Assembly: GCF_024748615.1 (NCBI RefSeq)
Contig: NZ_CP087168.1
Location: 2,852,001 to 2,916,000 of the forward strand
Direction of reading: 5' to 3'
From: Pseudomonas sp. B21-048
GTDB lineage: Bacteria > Pseudomonadota > Gammaproteobacteria > Pseudomonadales > Pseudomonadaceae
Length of the DNA stretch: 64,000 nucleotides
The translations under genes were made by a program, and so were the position numbers. Numbering within the stretch: position 1 is the stretch's first letter; each line of letters begins with the position of its first letter. Shown in pieces: positions 53,039-61,157 of this stretch. The notes beneath the pieces were generated by a model. The model made no database searches and was not told the origin of the DNA. It saw only the letters and a list, made by a program, of their open reading frames with translations.

Positions 53039-54046
53039 CTAACTGTTCCGCTTTTTCTCAAATAACTCTGACATAACATCATCTCCAAACTCTAGCCTAA
53101 GGGCTTGCCGCCCCATTCCAACGTGCCGAAAATAAACTCCTGGTCGATGGCTCCCCACTTGTCCTTTCCCTCGCGAACTTACGTAGAAATGTTCTTTCTT
53201 CATGACATCTCCATAATGTTTATCAAAGATTTCACGGACTTGCAAAGAGCCGGCAACACCCAATTGATTTATATCATCTAAAAGATCTGAATAATCTTCG
53301 AACTCAGCTTTATTTTTCGATGGAAATACATCACCCAAAATCACAGCCAGGTTATCCACATTCAAAGGCTCATCGAGACTTGCACCATGACGAGATTGAG
53401 CCAACATATCATCAGTATAACTTCCCCTCTCTTCTAAAACCCGCTGAAGCTCCAGATCCACAGTTTCAAGTAATGCTGAAACCCTGTTAATTGATCGGCG
53501 AATAGGCGGCGGCACACCAGCTTCTTGTTTATATTGCAGCTTATGTGATGCTGCCGCCCATATATGCTGCGCCAGCGTCCTAACCTGAAACTCCATCGTA
53601 AACTCCCCTAGCCCAGCCAAAGTGGGCACGGAAAGCCAGCTCTGGGGTACCTTTACAGAGTAATGATGAGATTGATAACCAAATTCAGAATCCCCGAGCC
53701 GGTCACCTGTATCTTCAGATGAAATTAAATCGAAGTTTTTTGAAATAATATCTTTAACGCGCTCTAAGTCCTTCCGAAAAAGCAGAACAACCCGAACACC
53801 CACTAAATCAGAAAGATCGATTACCGATGTCAAATCGATACTTTTACGAACAAGTTTCTCGGATATTGAACTCCACTGTTTAACCCGACTTTCAATAGGA
53901 AAGCCCAGAGCTACATCGGCCTTAATGAAGAGTTCATTGAGCTCTGCCACAACGGCAGACCTCAATCTATCCGCCCTTGGCAAAAGCTCCTGATAGTTTA
54001 CATTTAAAGCCTTTAGCGATTCCACAATCGAAGCCCACCTATCCAT
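53039..54046 (-). CDS. RelA/SpoT-domain protein (small alarmone or toxic synthetase-like)
   Basis: 335 aa. Residues ~50-175 form a nucleotide pyrophosphotransferase synthetase domain: RVKQWSSISEKL, DLVGVRVVLLF, G-loop FGYQSHHYS with Tyr124, and EFQVRTLAQHIWA with Glu152 and Gln154. No hydrolase HD domain. The 130-residue C-terminal part (from about 200) is unassigned. It could make (p)ppGpp, or, like toxSAS/CapRel proteins, modify tRNA or other targets to stop phage growth. It sits between terminators in the late region and is A+T-rich, so it is a lysogen-expressed moron by appearance. Confidence 0.8.
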   Translation of the reverse strand: MDRWASIVESLKALNVNYQELLPRADRLRSAVVAELNELFIKADVALGFPIESRVKQWSSISEKLVRKSIDLTSVIDLSDLVGVRVVLLFRKDLERVKDIISKNFDLISSEDTGDRLGDSEFGYQSHHYSVKVPQSWLSVPTLAGLGEFTMEFQVRTLAQHIWAAASHKLQYKQEAGVPPPIRRSINRVSALLETVDLELQRVLEERGSYTDDMLAQSRHGASLDEPLNVDNLAVILGDVFPSKNKAEFEDYSDLLDDINQLGVAGSLQVREIFDKHYGDVMKKEHFYVSSRGKGQVGSHRPGVYFRHVGMGRQALRLEFGDDVMSELFEKKRNS

Positions 54047-54151
54047 GTCCTTTACGCCAACTGTATCACCCAGCGTGCAGGAGTTGAACTGTAGCTAGCT
54101 CTGTAAGCCCCTGGGCACATAGCTGTGGATTTGCATCGAATGCTCCTCAAC

Positions 54152-54178
54152 GAAAAAGCCCCTGCAAGTGCAGAGGCT
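54152..54178 (-). terminator. Intrinsic terminator upstream of the RelA/SpoT-domain gene
   Basis: Arms AGCCCCTGCA / TGCAGAGGCT with one mismatch and a 2-base loop, running into TTTTTC on the minus strand. It shields the RelA/SpoT-domain gene from upstream transcription. The 415 bp 54047-54461 hold this and the tandem terminators but no credible gene. Confidence 0.75.
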
Positions 54179-54400
54179 CTGAATAGATGCGCTCGTCTTT
54201 CCGAGCAGTCTGCCAAAGGCCTTCTCAATGTCGACGTCCCTTTGCATCGATCTCGCTGATCCAGTCTCGCGCCACCCCGGAAGCAATGTGAGGTCAGAGT
54301 GCACGGGCTGCCGGTGTTGATTCCGTACGTCGCACTATCCGGCTATCGACGTCCAGGCGTTCCCGAGGGCCTTCCTGGCTACAGGTAAAATCGAGGCAAC

Positions 54401-54451
54401 AAAAAACCCGCACAGGGCGGGTTTAAAAGAAACCCCGCACTAGGCGGGGCT
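54401..54451 (-). terminator. Tandem intrinsic terminators
   Basis: Two hairpins in a row, AACCCGC / GCGGGTT and CCCCGC / GCGGGG, both oriented to stop leftward transcription after the small gene at 54462. In lambdoid phages such terminators before late genes are overcome by the Q protein. Confidence 0.75.
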
Positions 54452-54461
54452 CTGTGAGCCG

Positions 54462-54560
54462 TTAGGCTCGAATCAGACCGGCAATGATGAGGCTGGAGAC
54501 GAGACCGGCACCGACAGCGTGAATTGTGTTAAGGAACGCCATGTCAGTTTTTTTCACCAT
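54462..54560 (-). CDS. 32-residue hydrophobic peptide
   Basis: MVKKTDMAFLNTIHAVGAG followed by a hydrophobic stretch to the end. AAGGAGG lies 8 bp before the ATG, a very good ribosome site. One predicted membrane segment. The frame is open upstream to 54677 with a second hydrophobic segment, so a 71-aa protein from a GTG is the alternative. It precedes the tandem terminators; antiholin-like or toxin-like peptides are possibilities. Confidence 0.5.
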   Translation of the reverse strand: MVKKTDMAFLNTIHAVGAGLVSSLIIAGLIRA

Positions 54561-54787
54561 CTCGTTATCCTCCTTCGTAGTCGAGGCCGCTACGGTCGGC
54601 TCTTGCACCTTGAGATACAGCATGTTTACAGCTACCAATGCCATGAATCCTACGGTGCCGGCTACGACTCCAGCCACAACAACGGATGCCGCTGCTCCAG
54701 GGAGAAGTTTTGTCGATCCCTAACGCGAAAGATCGACAGGATGGGGGAATACTCTCTCACTTTCTCACTCGATGCAATGGCTATTTG

Positions 54788-55333
54788 CTACGCCGCGCAA
54801 CTTTCGATCAGACCCTCTGTATCGAGCAGCTCCTGAGCAGCAGTAAGCGCTTCGTTCACCTGGTCATCCAGTGCCTTGCGGATGTTCGATCGCCACCTGT
54901 ACCGAGTCGATTCCGGCTTGCCGTCGTTGTCCCAGTTGGTGATGTCGTACCAGGCAGCAGGCAGGACCGCGGCGGACCGCTTGCCCTCTGTACCAGCCAC
55001 TTGCGGGATTGCCCAGGTCAGCACTGCACATTCCCGGAAGCGTTGCGGTGCTGGAGACTGCGCCGTCTTGATCAGCTCAAGGATCGCCCCATGCTTGCGC
55101 TCGTCATGCGTTGAGTACTTCGCCACCAACGCGCGCCAATGCGCCGCCGACAGCGACTTGTGCAGCCGACCGAACACCCAGCAGTCAGTGAGGAACGCAG
55201 CCTCCTTGCCGACGATCTCCCCCTTCTGCTTGGCGCACTGTACCTTTGGCTCAAAGTCGCAGCCGCCGGCAGAGGTGATGGTTTCGGCGGCGAGCGCCCG
55301 AACTACTGCGGATACCACGTTGCGATATGTCAT
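54788..55333 (-). CDS. Q-position phage protein, possible late antiterminator
   Basis: 181 aa from MTYRNVVSAVV (ATG overlaps the ninG stop). Contains WRALVAKYSTHDERKH and YRWRSNIRKALDDQV. Not confidently recognised; it lies where lambda Q lies, after ninG and before terminators and late genes, so an antiterminator role is inferred from position only. Confidence 0.5.
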   Translation of the reverse strand: MTYRNVVSAVVRALAAETITSAGGCDFEPKVQCAKQKGEIVGKEAAFLTDCWVFGRLHKSLSAAHWRALVAKYSTHDERKHGAILELIKTAQSPAPQRFRECAVLTWAIPQVAGTEGKRSAAVLPAAWYDITNWDNDGKPESTRYRWRSNIRKALDDQVNEALTAAQELLDTEGLIESCAA

Positions 55334-55914
55334 GCCCCTCTCCCCTTCAGCTCTCTTGTCTTTGCCCGGTAGTCGGCGGTCATCGCCTTCAGTTCTTCGA
55401 TGGTGTACTTCTTCGGCTCGTGCGGGCCTTCGAGCCAATCGAGCCTTTCAGGTCCGATCTTCTCCAGCAGGCGCGGACGATAGGAAACGATGTTCCCGGA
55501 CTTCTCCAAGTTGCAGTTCTTGTTGCATTGGAGATGTACGTTCAGCGGCTCGAATCGAAGCTCTGGGCATGAACCAACTGTTCGATAGTGACCGGCGCAG
55601 AACTGGACGTTTGCTGTCGTTCCGCATGAGATGCATGGATTCCCAGCGTCGCGCTCACGCACCCAGGCGTTGAAGGCCTGCTGCGTGTCCTTGAGGTGGT
55701 CGGCCCGGCTCTTCAGCTTCTCCTTGCGGACCTTGATCTCTTTGCGCTCGATCTGGGCCAGCGACTTGCGGGCCTTTTCCTGGTTCACTTCCTTGATGGC
55801 CAGACCGCACTTGGGACTGCACACGGCTTGACCGAGGCGCTGAGGCGGGAAGCTGATGCCGCATGCTGGGTTCTTGCACTTCTTCGGTCGAGGTTGTTTG
55901 GCGGGCAGGCTCAT
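55330..55914 (-). CDS. ninG: NinG recombination-associated protein
   Basis: 194 aa. N-terminal zinc knuckle KKCKNPACGISFPPQR and CSPKC; C-terminal NPCISCG, then FCAGHYRTVGSCPELRFEP and LQCNKNCNLEKSGN, the NinG signature with HNH-like residues. In lambda it aids Red-mediated recombination. ATG overlaps the preceding stop. Confidence 0.88.
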   Translation of the reverse strand: MSLPAKQPRPKKCKNPACGISFPPQRLGQAVCSPKCGLAIKEVNQEKARKSLAQIERKEIKVRKEKLKSRADHLKDTQQAFNAWVRERDAGNPCISCGTTANVQFCAGHYRTVGSCPELRFEPLNVHLQCNKNCNLEKSGNIVSYRPRLLEKIGPERLDWLEGPHEPKKYTIEELKAMTADYRAKTRELKGRGA

Positions 55915-56180
55915 ATCCACACCGCCTTGGATTTCTGCTGCTCATGGGAGAAGTCGCCGCGCAGGGGCATCAAGTGTTCAGGCTTAAAGAACTCACAGCC
56001 AACACCATCCCGCCAAATCGACCACCCGTCGAAAGGGGCAGTAAAAACCTTGCCTGATGGGTCTACGGCCCTCTCGCCCAGCTTTAGGAAGACGTCGATC
56101 TCAACCTCCGCCATCGCAGGAATCACCACACCCGCGAGCAAGGTCAGCGCCAGGTCGCCCTGCTTTAATTGATTGCTCAT
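55911..56180 (-). CDS. Small hypothetical phage protein
   Basis: 89 aa. Contains FTAPFDGWSIWRDGVGCEFF and EHLMPLRGDF, a short beta-rich layout seen in small proteins beside ninG. ATGA overlaps on both sides. Not recognised further. Confidence 0.55.
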   Translation of the reverse strand: MSNQLKQGDLALTLLAGVVIPAMAEVEIDVFLKLGERAVDPSGKVFTAPFDGWSIWRDGVGCEFFKPEHLMPLRGDFSHEQQKSKAVWI

Positions 56181-56764
56181 GCGTAACTCCCCAACTGATC
56201 GGCGGCAGAAAGCGCGTCAGCTTCATTCTCAAAGTGTGCGGACAGCACCAACCGCCAGCAGGCGTTGAAGACGTCGCGGTAAAGTGGCTCGAAAGCGGTG
56301 TCATCCATGTTTGCCCAACTAATCGACTTGGCCTCTTTGCGGATTCCCTCAGGCGTGTGCACCAGGTGGAAATGGCCGGCCTCGATCGTCACCCACTCAC
56401 GAAAGGCTTCCCGACTCTTGTCCACCGCCGGGAAACGCTCAGCACGAGCCAGCTCAAGACCGGTGATGTAAGCCGCAACCGCGTGCGAGAGCTGCCCCGG
56501 CTTTCCGCTTTGCGCCTCGAAGAACTTGGCCAGTCCCTGAATGCCACGCATCTCCTGACGTGGAATCAACCCACCGACCGGCTCCCAGTACTCCCAAGCC
56601 AGATCGAGCATCGAGAAGAACTTGCCGTGGAACTTGCCATTGCGCATGCGGGTGAATTTACCGTGAATGATCTGACCAGCCTTCCACTTCTGGACAGTTT
56701 CACGGTCAGCTTCGGTGGCCGGTACCAAACCCTGGGCGGTGCGAATCAATGCGAGCTCAGCCAT
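56177..56764 (-). CDS. DUF1367-family phage protein
   Basis: 195 aa. Starts MAELALIRTAQGLVPATE; the pattern RMRNGKFHGKFFSMLDLAWEYW is the DUF1367 hallmark. Common in the replication/recombination block of lambdoid phages; function unknown. Overlaps the upstream gene by 8 bp. Confidence 0.8.
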   Translation of the reverse strand: MAELALIRTAQGLVPATEADRETVQKWKAGQIIHGKFTRMRNGKFHGKFFSMLDLAWEYWEPVGGLIPRQEMRGIQGLAKFFEAQSGKPGQLSHAVAAYITGLELARAERFPAVDKSREAFREWVTIEAGHFHLVHTPEGIRKEAKSISWANMDDTAFEPLYRDVFNACWRLVLSAHFENEADALSAADQLGSYA

Positions 56765-57545
56765 GGGATGCCCTCTCCGACTCCAGTACCTCGATCTGCT
56801 TCAGTAGCAGAGCCCGGCGATCTACCAACTCATTGGCTGCTTCAATCCGTATTTCCTCCTTCCTTTCTGCGGAGGCCGCTCGCATTTCCAACATGGAAGT
56901 CTTCACGCCTTGGAGCTTTTCACGCACTGCCGATGTTGGCCGGGTCACTTCACCAGTAATCAGGCCCGCCAACGCGCGGCCGTCTTCGGTGACCGGAACC
57001 ACTCGCATATCGGCCAAGTACTTCTGGCCGTGTTCGTGGGGAATCCGCTGCATTTGCACGGCCTTAGCGATCGCCTCAACTCTGCGATTGGCGTCGAACC
57101 CCACAGATACGTGCCAGTTGACCACCTTGCGGTCTTCGCGAGCCTGGCTGACTAGTCGCTCATAAGCGCTGTTGAACGCCATGCGCGCGCCGATCTTGTC
57201 GCCGGCGTCGAAGACAGGTTTTGCAGCACCCAACGCCAGTTGGATTTCATCGGTTATCACCACCGTCTCGAACTCATCGTTCGAAGTCAGGGCAATGGCC
57301 CAGGCCTCATCCTTGCCCGGGCGGCCATCGGCAGCCTGAACCAGATCGAGGATGGCTTTCAGGGTGAGCTTGCCGGTCAACCCGCGACGGCAAGCCCAGA
57401 GGGCATTGGTGATCACGTCCATCGGATATTCAGCAAGGTCCTCAGCCATCAGCTCGGCAGCCGAAGCGCTCAGGGTCTGGCCGGCGGTTTCAGCCGTTGC
57501 GCAGAGGGCGGCAGAAAGATCAGCGAGTTGGTCGTAAGAAAGCAT
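56757..57545 (-). CDS. Replication-associated protein, possible helicase loader
   Basis: 262 aa. Segment AEYPMDVITNALWACRRGLT then LKAILDLVQAADGRPGKDEA, resembling the helical front of phage helicase-loader proteins. Ends in a long coiled coil. Overlaps the O-like gene by 26 bp, the position of lambda P. Function is inferred from this context. Confidence 0.55.
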   Translation of the reverse strand: MLSYDQLADLSAALCATAETAGQTLSASAAELMAEDLAEYPMDVITNALWACRRGLTGKLTLKAILDLVQAADGRPGKDEAWAIALTSNDEFETVVITDEIQLALGAAKPVFDAGDKIGARMAFNSAYERLVSQAREDRKVVNWHVSVGFDANRRVEAIAKAVQMQRIPHEHGQKYLADMRVVPVTEDGRALAGLITGEVTRPTSAVREKLQGVKTSMLEMRAASAERKEEIRIEAANELVDRRALLLKQIEVLESERASHG

Positions 57546-58503
57546 TTCGCTTACCCCCTTCGCGGATGTTCCGGGCAGCTTCCTGCGCGGCGTTGATGTT
57601 GGCCTGGGTGTCTTCTTGCTGGCGGGCGGTGCGGCCGTTGATTTGGGTCTGGGTGACCCATTGGGTGTGGTAGCTCTCAGCGTTGGCCAGCAGTTCGTTG
57701 AAACTGTGGCACTTGCGGATCAACTGGGCGTCGTTGATGCCGAGGTAGTACGCCGCGACGCTGTGAGCCACCTCTATGCCGAGGCGGCCGATCAGTAAAC
57801 CGACCTGCCCTCCCACCTTGGCATTCCAAACTGGCCATGCCTTGTAGCGCTTGCGGTAGGACATGGCGTAGTTCGCCCAGGTTTTGAAGGTCTTGCAGGT
57901 CTGGTCTTTGGGGCCTGGCATGTCGGCGGGGATCTCAACCCGCGGTGCTTCGATGCGGTCAACGACCAAGACCAATCCGCCGGACCGGTTCGGCTTGTCC
58001 GAGCCGTCCTGCAAATCCTGATTACTGGTTACCTGATTGGTAACCTGATTATTGGTACCCTGATTTGTCGGAGATTTTTCCGACCCTGCATCGGATTTTT
58101 TTCCGACTTTGCTCGGAGATTTATCCGAGGTAGATCGGATTTTTTTCCGACCATCAATAGCATCAGAGGTCGGATATTTTTCCGACCCATCCAGTTTGCG
58201 GTTCCACTCTTTCGCCTTTTCAGTCAGGCGGATCAGCGTGATGCTCGATGTGCTGGAAAGCTCAATCAGACCGGCATCACGCAGGGCCTTCAGTAGTCGG
58301 TAAGCGGTGTCCGGCTTGTCAGTGAGCAGCGGCAGTTCTTCAACGATTTTGCTCTTGCTCAGAGCGAAGTAAATCCCGGTGCCCGTCTTGATTGGATTGG
58401 CCCAGCTCGGGCTCTCGTAGACGAAGGCAAACAGCAGGGCCTGCTGAGAATTCAGCCCCCACTCCAGCGCTTTCACCTGATTGATCGTGACGGTGTATTG
58501 CAT
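57520..58503 (-). CDS. Replication initiation protein (lambda O-like), contains the origin
   Basis: 327 aa. N-terminal winged helix (LNSQQALLFAFVYESPSW, KSKIVEELPLLTDKPDTAYRLLKAL). The middle is a low-complexity linker of Ser, Lys, Asn and Gln, encoded by five DNA iterons at 58068-58186, just as lambda ori lies inside O. The C-terminal part contains NYAMSYRKRYKAWPVWNAKV, the segment that contacts the loader in relatives. It probably binds the iterons and recruits the next gene product. Confidence 0.75.
   Translation of the reverse strand: MQYTVTINQVKALEWGLNSQQALLFAFVYESPSWANPIKTGTGIYFALSKSKIVEELPLLTDKPDTAYRLLKALRDAGLIELSSTSSITLIRLTEKAKEWNRKLDGSEKYPTSDAIDGRKKIRSTSDKSPSKVGKKSDAGSEKSPTNQGTNNQVTNQVTSNQDLQDGSDKPNRSGGLVLVVDRIEAPRVEIPADMPGPKDQTCKTFKTWANYAMSYRKRYKAWPVWNAKVGGQVGLLIGRLGIEVAHSVAAYYLGINDAQLIRKCHSFNELLANAESYHTQWVTQTQINGRTARQQEDTQANINAAQEAARNIREGGKRNAFLRPTR
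58068..58186. repeat. Iteron array, putative phage replication origin
   Basis: Five 17-bp repeats starting at 58068, 58091, 58113, 58135 and 58170, each of form TCGGA-N7-TCCGA plus one base, for example TCGGATATTTTTCCGAC. Spacing 23, 22, 22 and 35 bp, close to two helical turns. A separate repeat block with GGTTACC / GGTAACC lies just left at 58027-58045. AT-rich cores suit strand opening. Confidence 0.85.
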
Positions 58504-58504
58504 G

Positions 58505-59311
58505 TCAGGCCTTCCCGACCAGTTTGGCCAGTTCGAGGAAACGATCGACGTACCAGTGAGGCTGCGTCTCGCGGGGTGACTGAGGATTGGTCAAATTCTT
58601 GCCGAAACGAAGGCCCTGCTCAGTCACCGACCAGAAATCGACCATTTCCTGCTTGGAGTTCTTGCGTTGTAGCTGCTTGAGGAAGCCCTTTGCGGCCAAG
58701 GCGCGGTTGAATGCCGCCGGCGCCACACGGATGCCGTTGTCTTTCAACAAGGCAGTGGCTGACTTGGTGGGCATCGAGGAACCGTCAGCAGCATCCGGTG
58801 CAGCGTCTACGGCGTAGCCCGGGAGAAACTTCGGGTCCAGGCCGTTGTTCTGGGCGATCTTGGTGAGCATGGCCATCTGGCAAGATGGGGCGGGCTTCAG
58901 CAGGCGCGTGAAGCACTCCATGATGGCGATCTCGCCGACGACCTTGGTGCCATTGAGCATGACCTGCTCGCGGGCGCCCTGCTGCTGTTCCAGCTCTCGC
59001 CAGCGGCGAATCACCTTCATGCGCATTGGGGCGCTGTAGCCGGTGAGCAGGCAGTCGGTGTGCTCGCGGTCGAGCAGATACTGGACCTGCTCGCGGTTTT
59101 GACCATCCAGATAGATGTGCTCAAAACTGAGTACATCTAATTTCAGCTCTTTCAGCATCGCTGCGATGTCGCGCTTCACGTTGGCGTGACGCTTGCCGGT
59201 GACATTGGCGATCTCGCGGGAAGACATCGTGGTCCGCGACACGTTTTCCGAATTAACAAAACGTGTCGCGACATGGTTCGGGGTATTGCTTGAATTGGGT
59301 TGGCTCTGCAT
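58505..59311 (-). CDS. Rha-family phage regulatory protein
   Basis: 268 aa from MQSQPNSSNTPN, with GAGG about 7 bp upstream. Rha domain: TTMSSREIANVTGKRHANVKRD, then DREHTDCLLTGYSAPMRMKVIRRW. The C-terminal half resembles antirepressor/KilA-like additions. Rha interferes with phage growth when host IHF is missing. An inverted repeat lies within codons ~14-26. Confidence 0.82.
   Translation of the reverse strand: MQSQPNSSNTPNHVATRFVNSENVSRTTMSSREIANVTGKRHANVKRDIAAMLKELKLDVLSFEHIYLDGQNREQVQYLLDREHTDCLLTGYSAPMRMKVIRRWRELEQQQGAREQVMLNGTKVVGEIAIMECFTRLLKPAPSCQMAMLTKIAQNNGLDPKFLPGYAVDAAPDAADGSSMPTKSATALLKDNGIRVAPAAFNRALAAKGFLKQLQRKNSKQEMVDFWSVTEQGLRFGKNLTNPQSPRETQPHWYVDRFLELAKLVGKA
59235..59270. 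promoter_or_regulatory. 13-bp perfect inverted repeat in the start of rha
   Basis: CGCGACACGTTTT and AAAACGTGTCGCG separated by 10 bp. Located within the first 90 bases of the rha coding region. Same core as the sites at 52414-52453. Likely a protein-binding site, perhaps autoregulatory. Confidence 0.6.
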
Positions 59312-59376
59312 AATCGGCCTCATCGAGTGGTAATGAATCAGCCGGGGCGCAATCCCGGCTTTTTTGTGCCCGGGAT

Positions 59377-59991
59377 TCAGGCGATTTTTAGTTTTGGTCG
59401 GTGTTTGTCGAGCAGTGCTTCTGCCTTCCGGCCGAGCTCCCCTGCCCGCGCTTCAACCTGGCGGCATTGCGTGGCGAACGCCGGCAGATGCGGCAAGTCC
59501 TCTTCGCACATCACCTGGTCGTCAAAGACGTCACTGCCGGTGTCGATCACATCACCCAAAGCACGGATCAGCGCGCCGAAGCTTTTGTTTGCGCATTGGT
59601 CGCTGATCATCTGTCGGGCGCCGATCAATCCGTGGCGTCCGGCCAGTTCGTTGATGCAGTGGTCGCGAAACTCAGGTTCGAGTGCGTTCACCCACGACTC
59701 TTCCAGCCAGGACGGCATGTCTTGATCGCCAGAAAGCCAGCGCTGAACACGCTTAAGCCAGCGACCGGTCGCTTTCACGAACTCACCAACATCGTTTTGC
59801 TCAGTCAGCGCGCCGAAGTCCGGCACCTCTTTGGCCGTGGCCTTTTCCGGGCACGCCAAGTGCAATTCGCGACTCAGTGCCTGGGCGAAATCGTCCTGAC
59901 TCAGGCTGGTACGGGCGATCTGGTTTGCCGCGTGCGCGACCAGAACCTGGTCACGGGTTTGGGCGCTGTGTCTTGGACTGGACGTTTCCAT
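59377..59991 (-). CDS. CII/YdaT-position regulatory protein
   Basis: 204 aa, next gene after Cro. Contains ATGRWLKRVQRWLSGDQDMPSWLEE and later CINELAGRHGLI, an arrangement like YdaT-type proteins that accompany YdaS/Cro in lambdoid prophages. Function not established; may control lysis-lysogeny choice. Confidence 0.5.
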   Translation of the reverse strand: METSSPRHSAQTRDQVLVAHAANQIARTSLSQDDFAQALSRELHLACPEKATAKEVPDFGALTEQNDVGEFVKATGRWLKRVQRWLSGDQDMPSWLEESWVNALEPEFRDHCINELAGRHGLIGARQMISDQCANKSFGALIRALGDVIDTGSDVFDDQVMCEEDLPHLPAFATQCRQVEARAGELGRKAEALLDKHRPKLKIA

Positions 59992-60044
59992 GGGGACTGC
60001 TCTCTTCTAATCTCGCTTCAACGGGTTAGCGACGGTGCTGGCTG

Positions 60045-60284
60045 TCAGGCGGCTACTTGGGGTTTTGATTCGGTGAGAAGCTCGTACAGATCGGGCCGCA
60101 GGCCAGACATAGTCAGATCTCCACTTGTTGCGGCTTGAAGCTTTTTCGAAAGTTCCAGGGAAGGCTTCCGATGACCGCCCGCAATTTGATAGAGGTAGCC
60201 GACGCTGGTGCCTGCCGCTGCCGCAACTCGATCGCGCTCCGGTGCGGTCGCCTTCTTGAGCCACTCTTGCATTTGGGTGGTCAT
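60045..60284 (-). CDS. Cro/YdaS-like repressor
   Basis: 79 aa from MTTQMQEWLKKA; GGAG is upstream. HTH RVAAAAGTSVGYLYQIAGGHRKPS matches YdaS/Cro. Divergent from the cI-like gene with shared operators between them. Expected to bind TTTAGC-N5-GCTAAA sites and drive lytic development. Confidence 0.82.
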   Translation of the reverse strand: MTTQMQEWLKKATAPERDRVAAAAGTSVGYLYQIAGGHRKPSLELSKKLQAATSGDLTMSGLRPDLYELLTESKPQVAA

Positions 60285-60312
60285 GGGTATTCTCCGTTTG
60301 TCTCGCACAGAG

Positions 60313-60387
60313 TTTAGCCTCTAGCTAAATTATTTAGCAAGCATGAGTTTAGCTCGGAGAATATTTATCATTTAGCTAAGAGCTGCA
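60313..60387. promoter_or_regulatory. OR-type operator region between cro and cI
   Basis: Perfect operator TTTAGC-CTCTA-GCTAAA at 60313-60329 and a second, TTTAGC-TAAGA-GCTGCA, at 60371-60387. Two more TTTAGC half-sites at 60333 and 60348. A minus-strand promoter TTGCTA-N17-TAAACT overlaps the first, fitting pR for cro. The rightward promoter for cI would use the other side. Confidence 0.8.
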
Positions 60388-60398
60388 ATCATTAGCGC

Positions 60399-61133
60399 AT
60401 GGATATCTACGCGATCAGAAAGCGCAACCTGGAAGCCCTTGCAGGCAACAGAAAGCGAAAAGAATGTGCGGAGAAATGGGGAACATCGTCTTCGGTGTTG
60501 AGCCAGATACTCTCCAAAAACCCGGTCAGGAACTTGGGGGATGAGCTCGCGCGCAGAATTGAGGCGGCCGAAGACCTGCCGAAGGGCTACCTGGATAACG
60601 TCAGAGATATGTCGCTGGTTGCAGAGTCGATGCCTGAGTCTCAGCACGCCGATCTGAAGGATATTCAGCTCTGGGACGATTCCACGCCTATTGATGACGA
60701 TGAGGTATCCGTCCCCTTCCTTAGAGAGGTCGAGCTCGCCGCCGGCTCTGGCCGCTTCGTCATAGAGGTAAGCTCCAATTCGTTCCTGCGGTTCGGAAAG
60801 CGAAGCCTTCGACAGAACGGCGTCCAGTTCTCAAATGCAAAATGCGTGACCATTCGTGGCAACAGCATGCTTCCGATACTGAGAGATGGGGCTACGGTGG
60901 GAATCAACACCGGCATCACCTCGATCTCCGATGTCACCGATGGCGACCTGTACGCGTTAATTCACAATGGACAGCTGCGCGTAAAGCAGCTCTACAGACT
61001 CCCGTCAGGTGTTCGCCTGCGCAGCTTTAACCGCGAAGAACACCCGGATGAGGACTACACGTTCCAGGACATCCAGGATGAGCAGATCAGCATTCTTGGA
61101 CATGTGTTTTGGTGGGGTATGTACGCACGATAA
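60399..61133 (+). CDS. CI-type repressor with LexA-like autoprotease
   Basis: 244 aa. N-terminal HTH (CAEKWGTSSSVLSQILSK). C-terminal peptidase S24: cleavage-site-like LAAGSG (Ala115-Gly116), catalytic Ser156 in GNSMLP and Lys196 in LRVKQLYR. RecA-stimulated self-cleavage and induction by DNA damage are expected. Starts at the edge of the operator region, so it is autoregulated and maintains lysogeny. Confidence 0.9.
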   Translation: MDIYAIRKRNLEALAGNRKRKECAEKWGTSSSVLSQILSKNPVRNLGDELARRIEAAEDLPKGYLDNVRDMSLVAESMPESQHADLKDIQLWDDSTPIDDDEVSVPFLREVELAAGSGRFVIEVSSNSFLRFGKRSLRQNGVQFSNAKCVTIRGNSMLPILRDGATVGINTGITSISDVTDGDLYALIHNGQLRVKQLYRLPSGVRLRSFNREEHPDEDYTFQDIQDEQISILGHVFWWGMYAR

Positions 61134-61157
61134 CGAAATCAGCTTAGGGATTGAGCA

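Noticed and set aside
54095-54304. 69-codon leftward frame before the RelA/SpoT-domain gene
   Set aside because: It runs through a terminator hairpin and has no ribosome site or motif.
58068-58186. Short regular repeats as CRISPR
   Set aside because: Repeats are 17 bp with 5-6 bp between most of them and lie inside a coding frame; they fit iterons.
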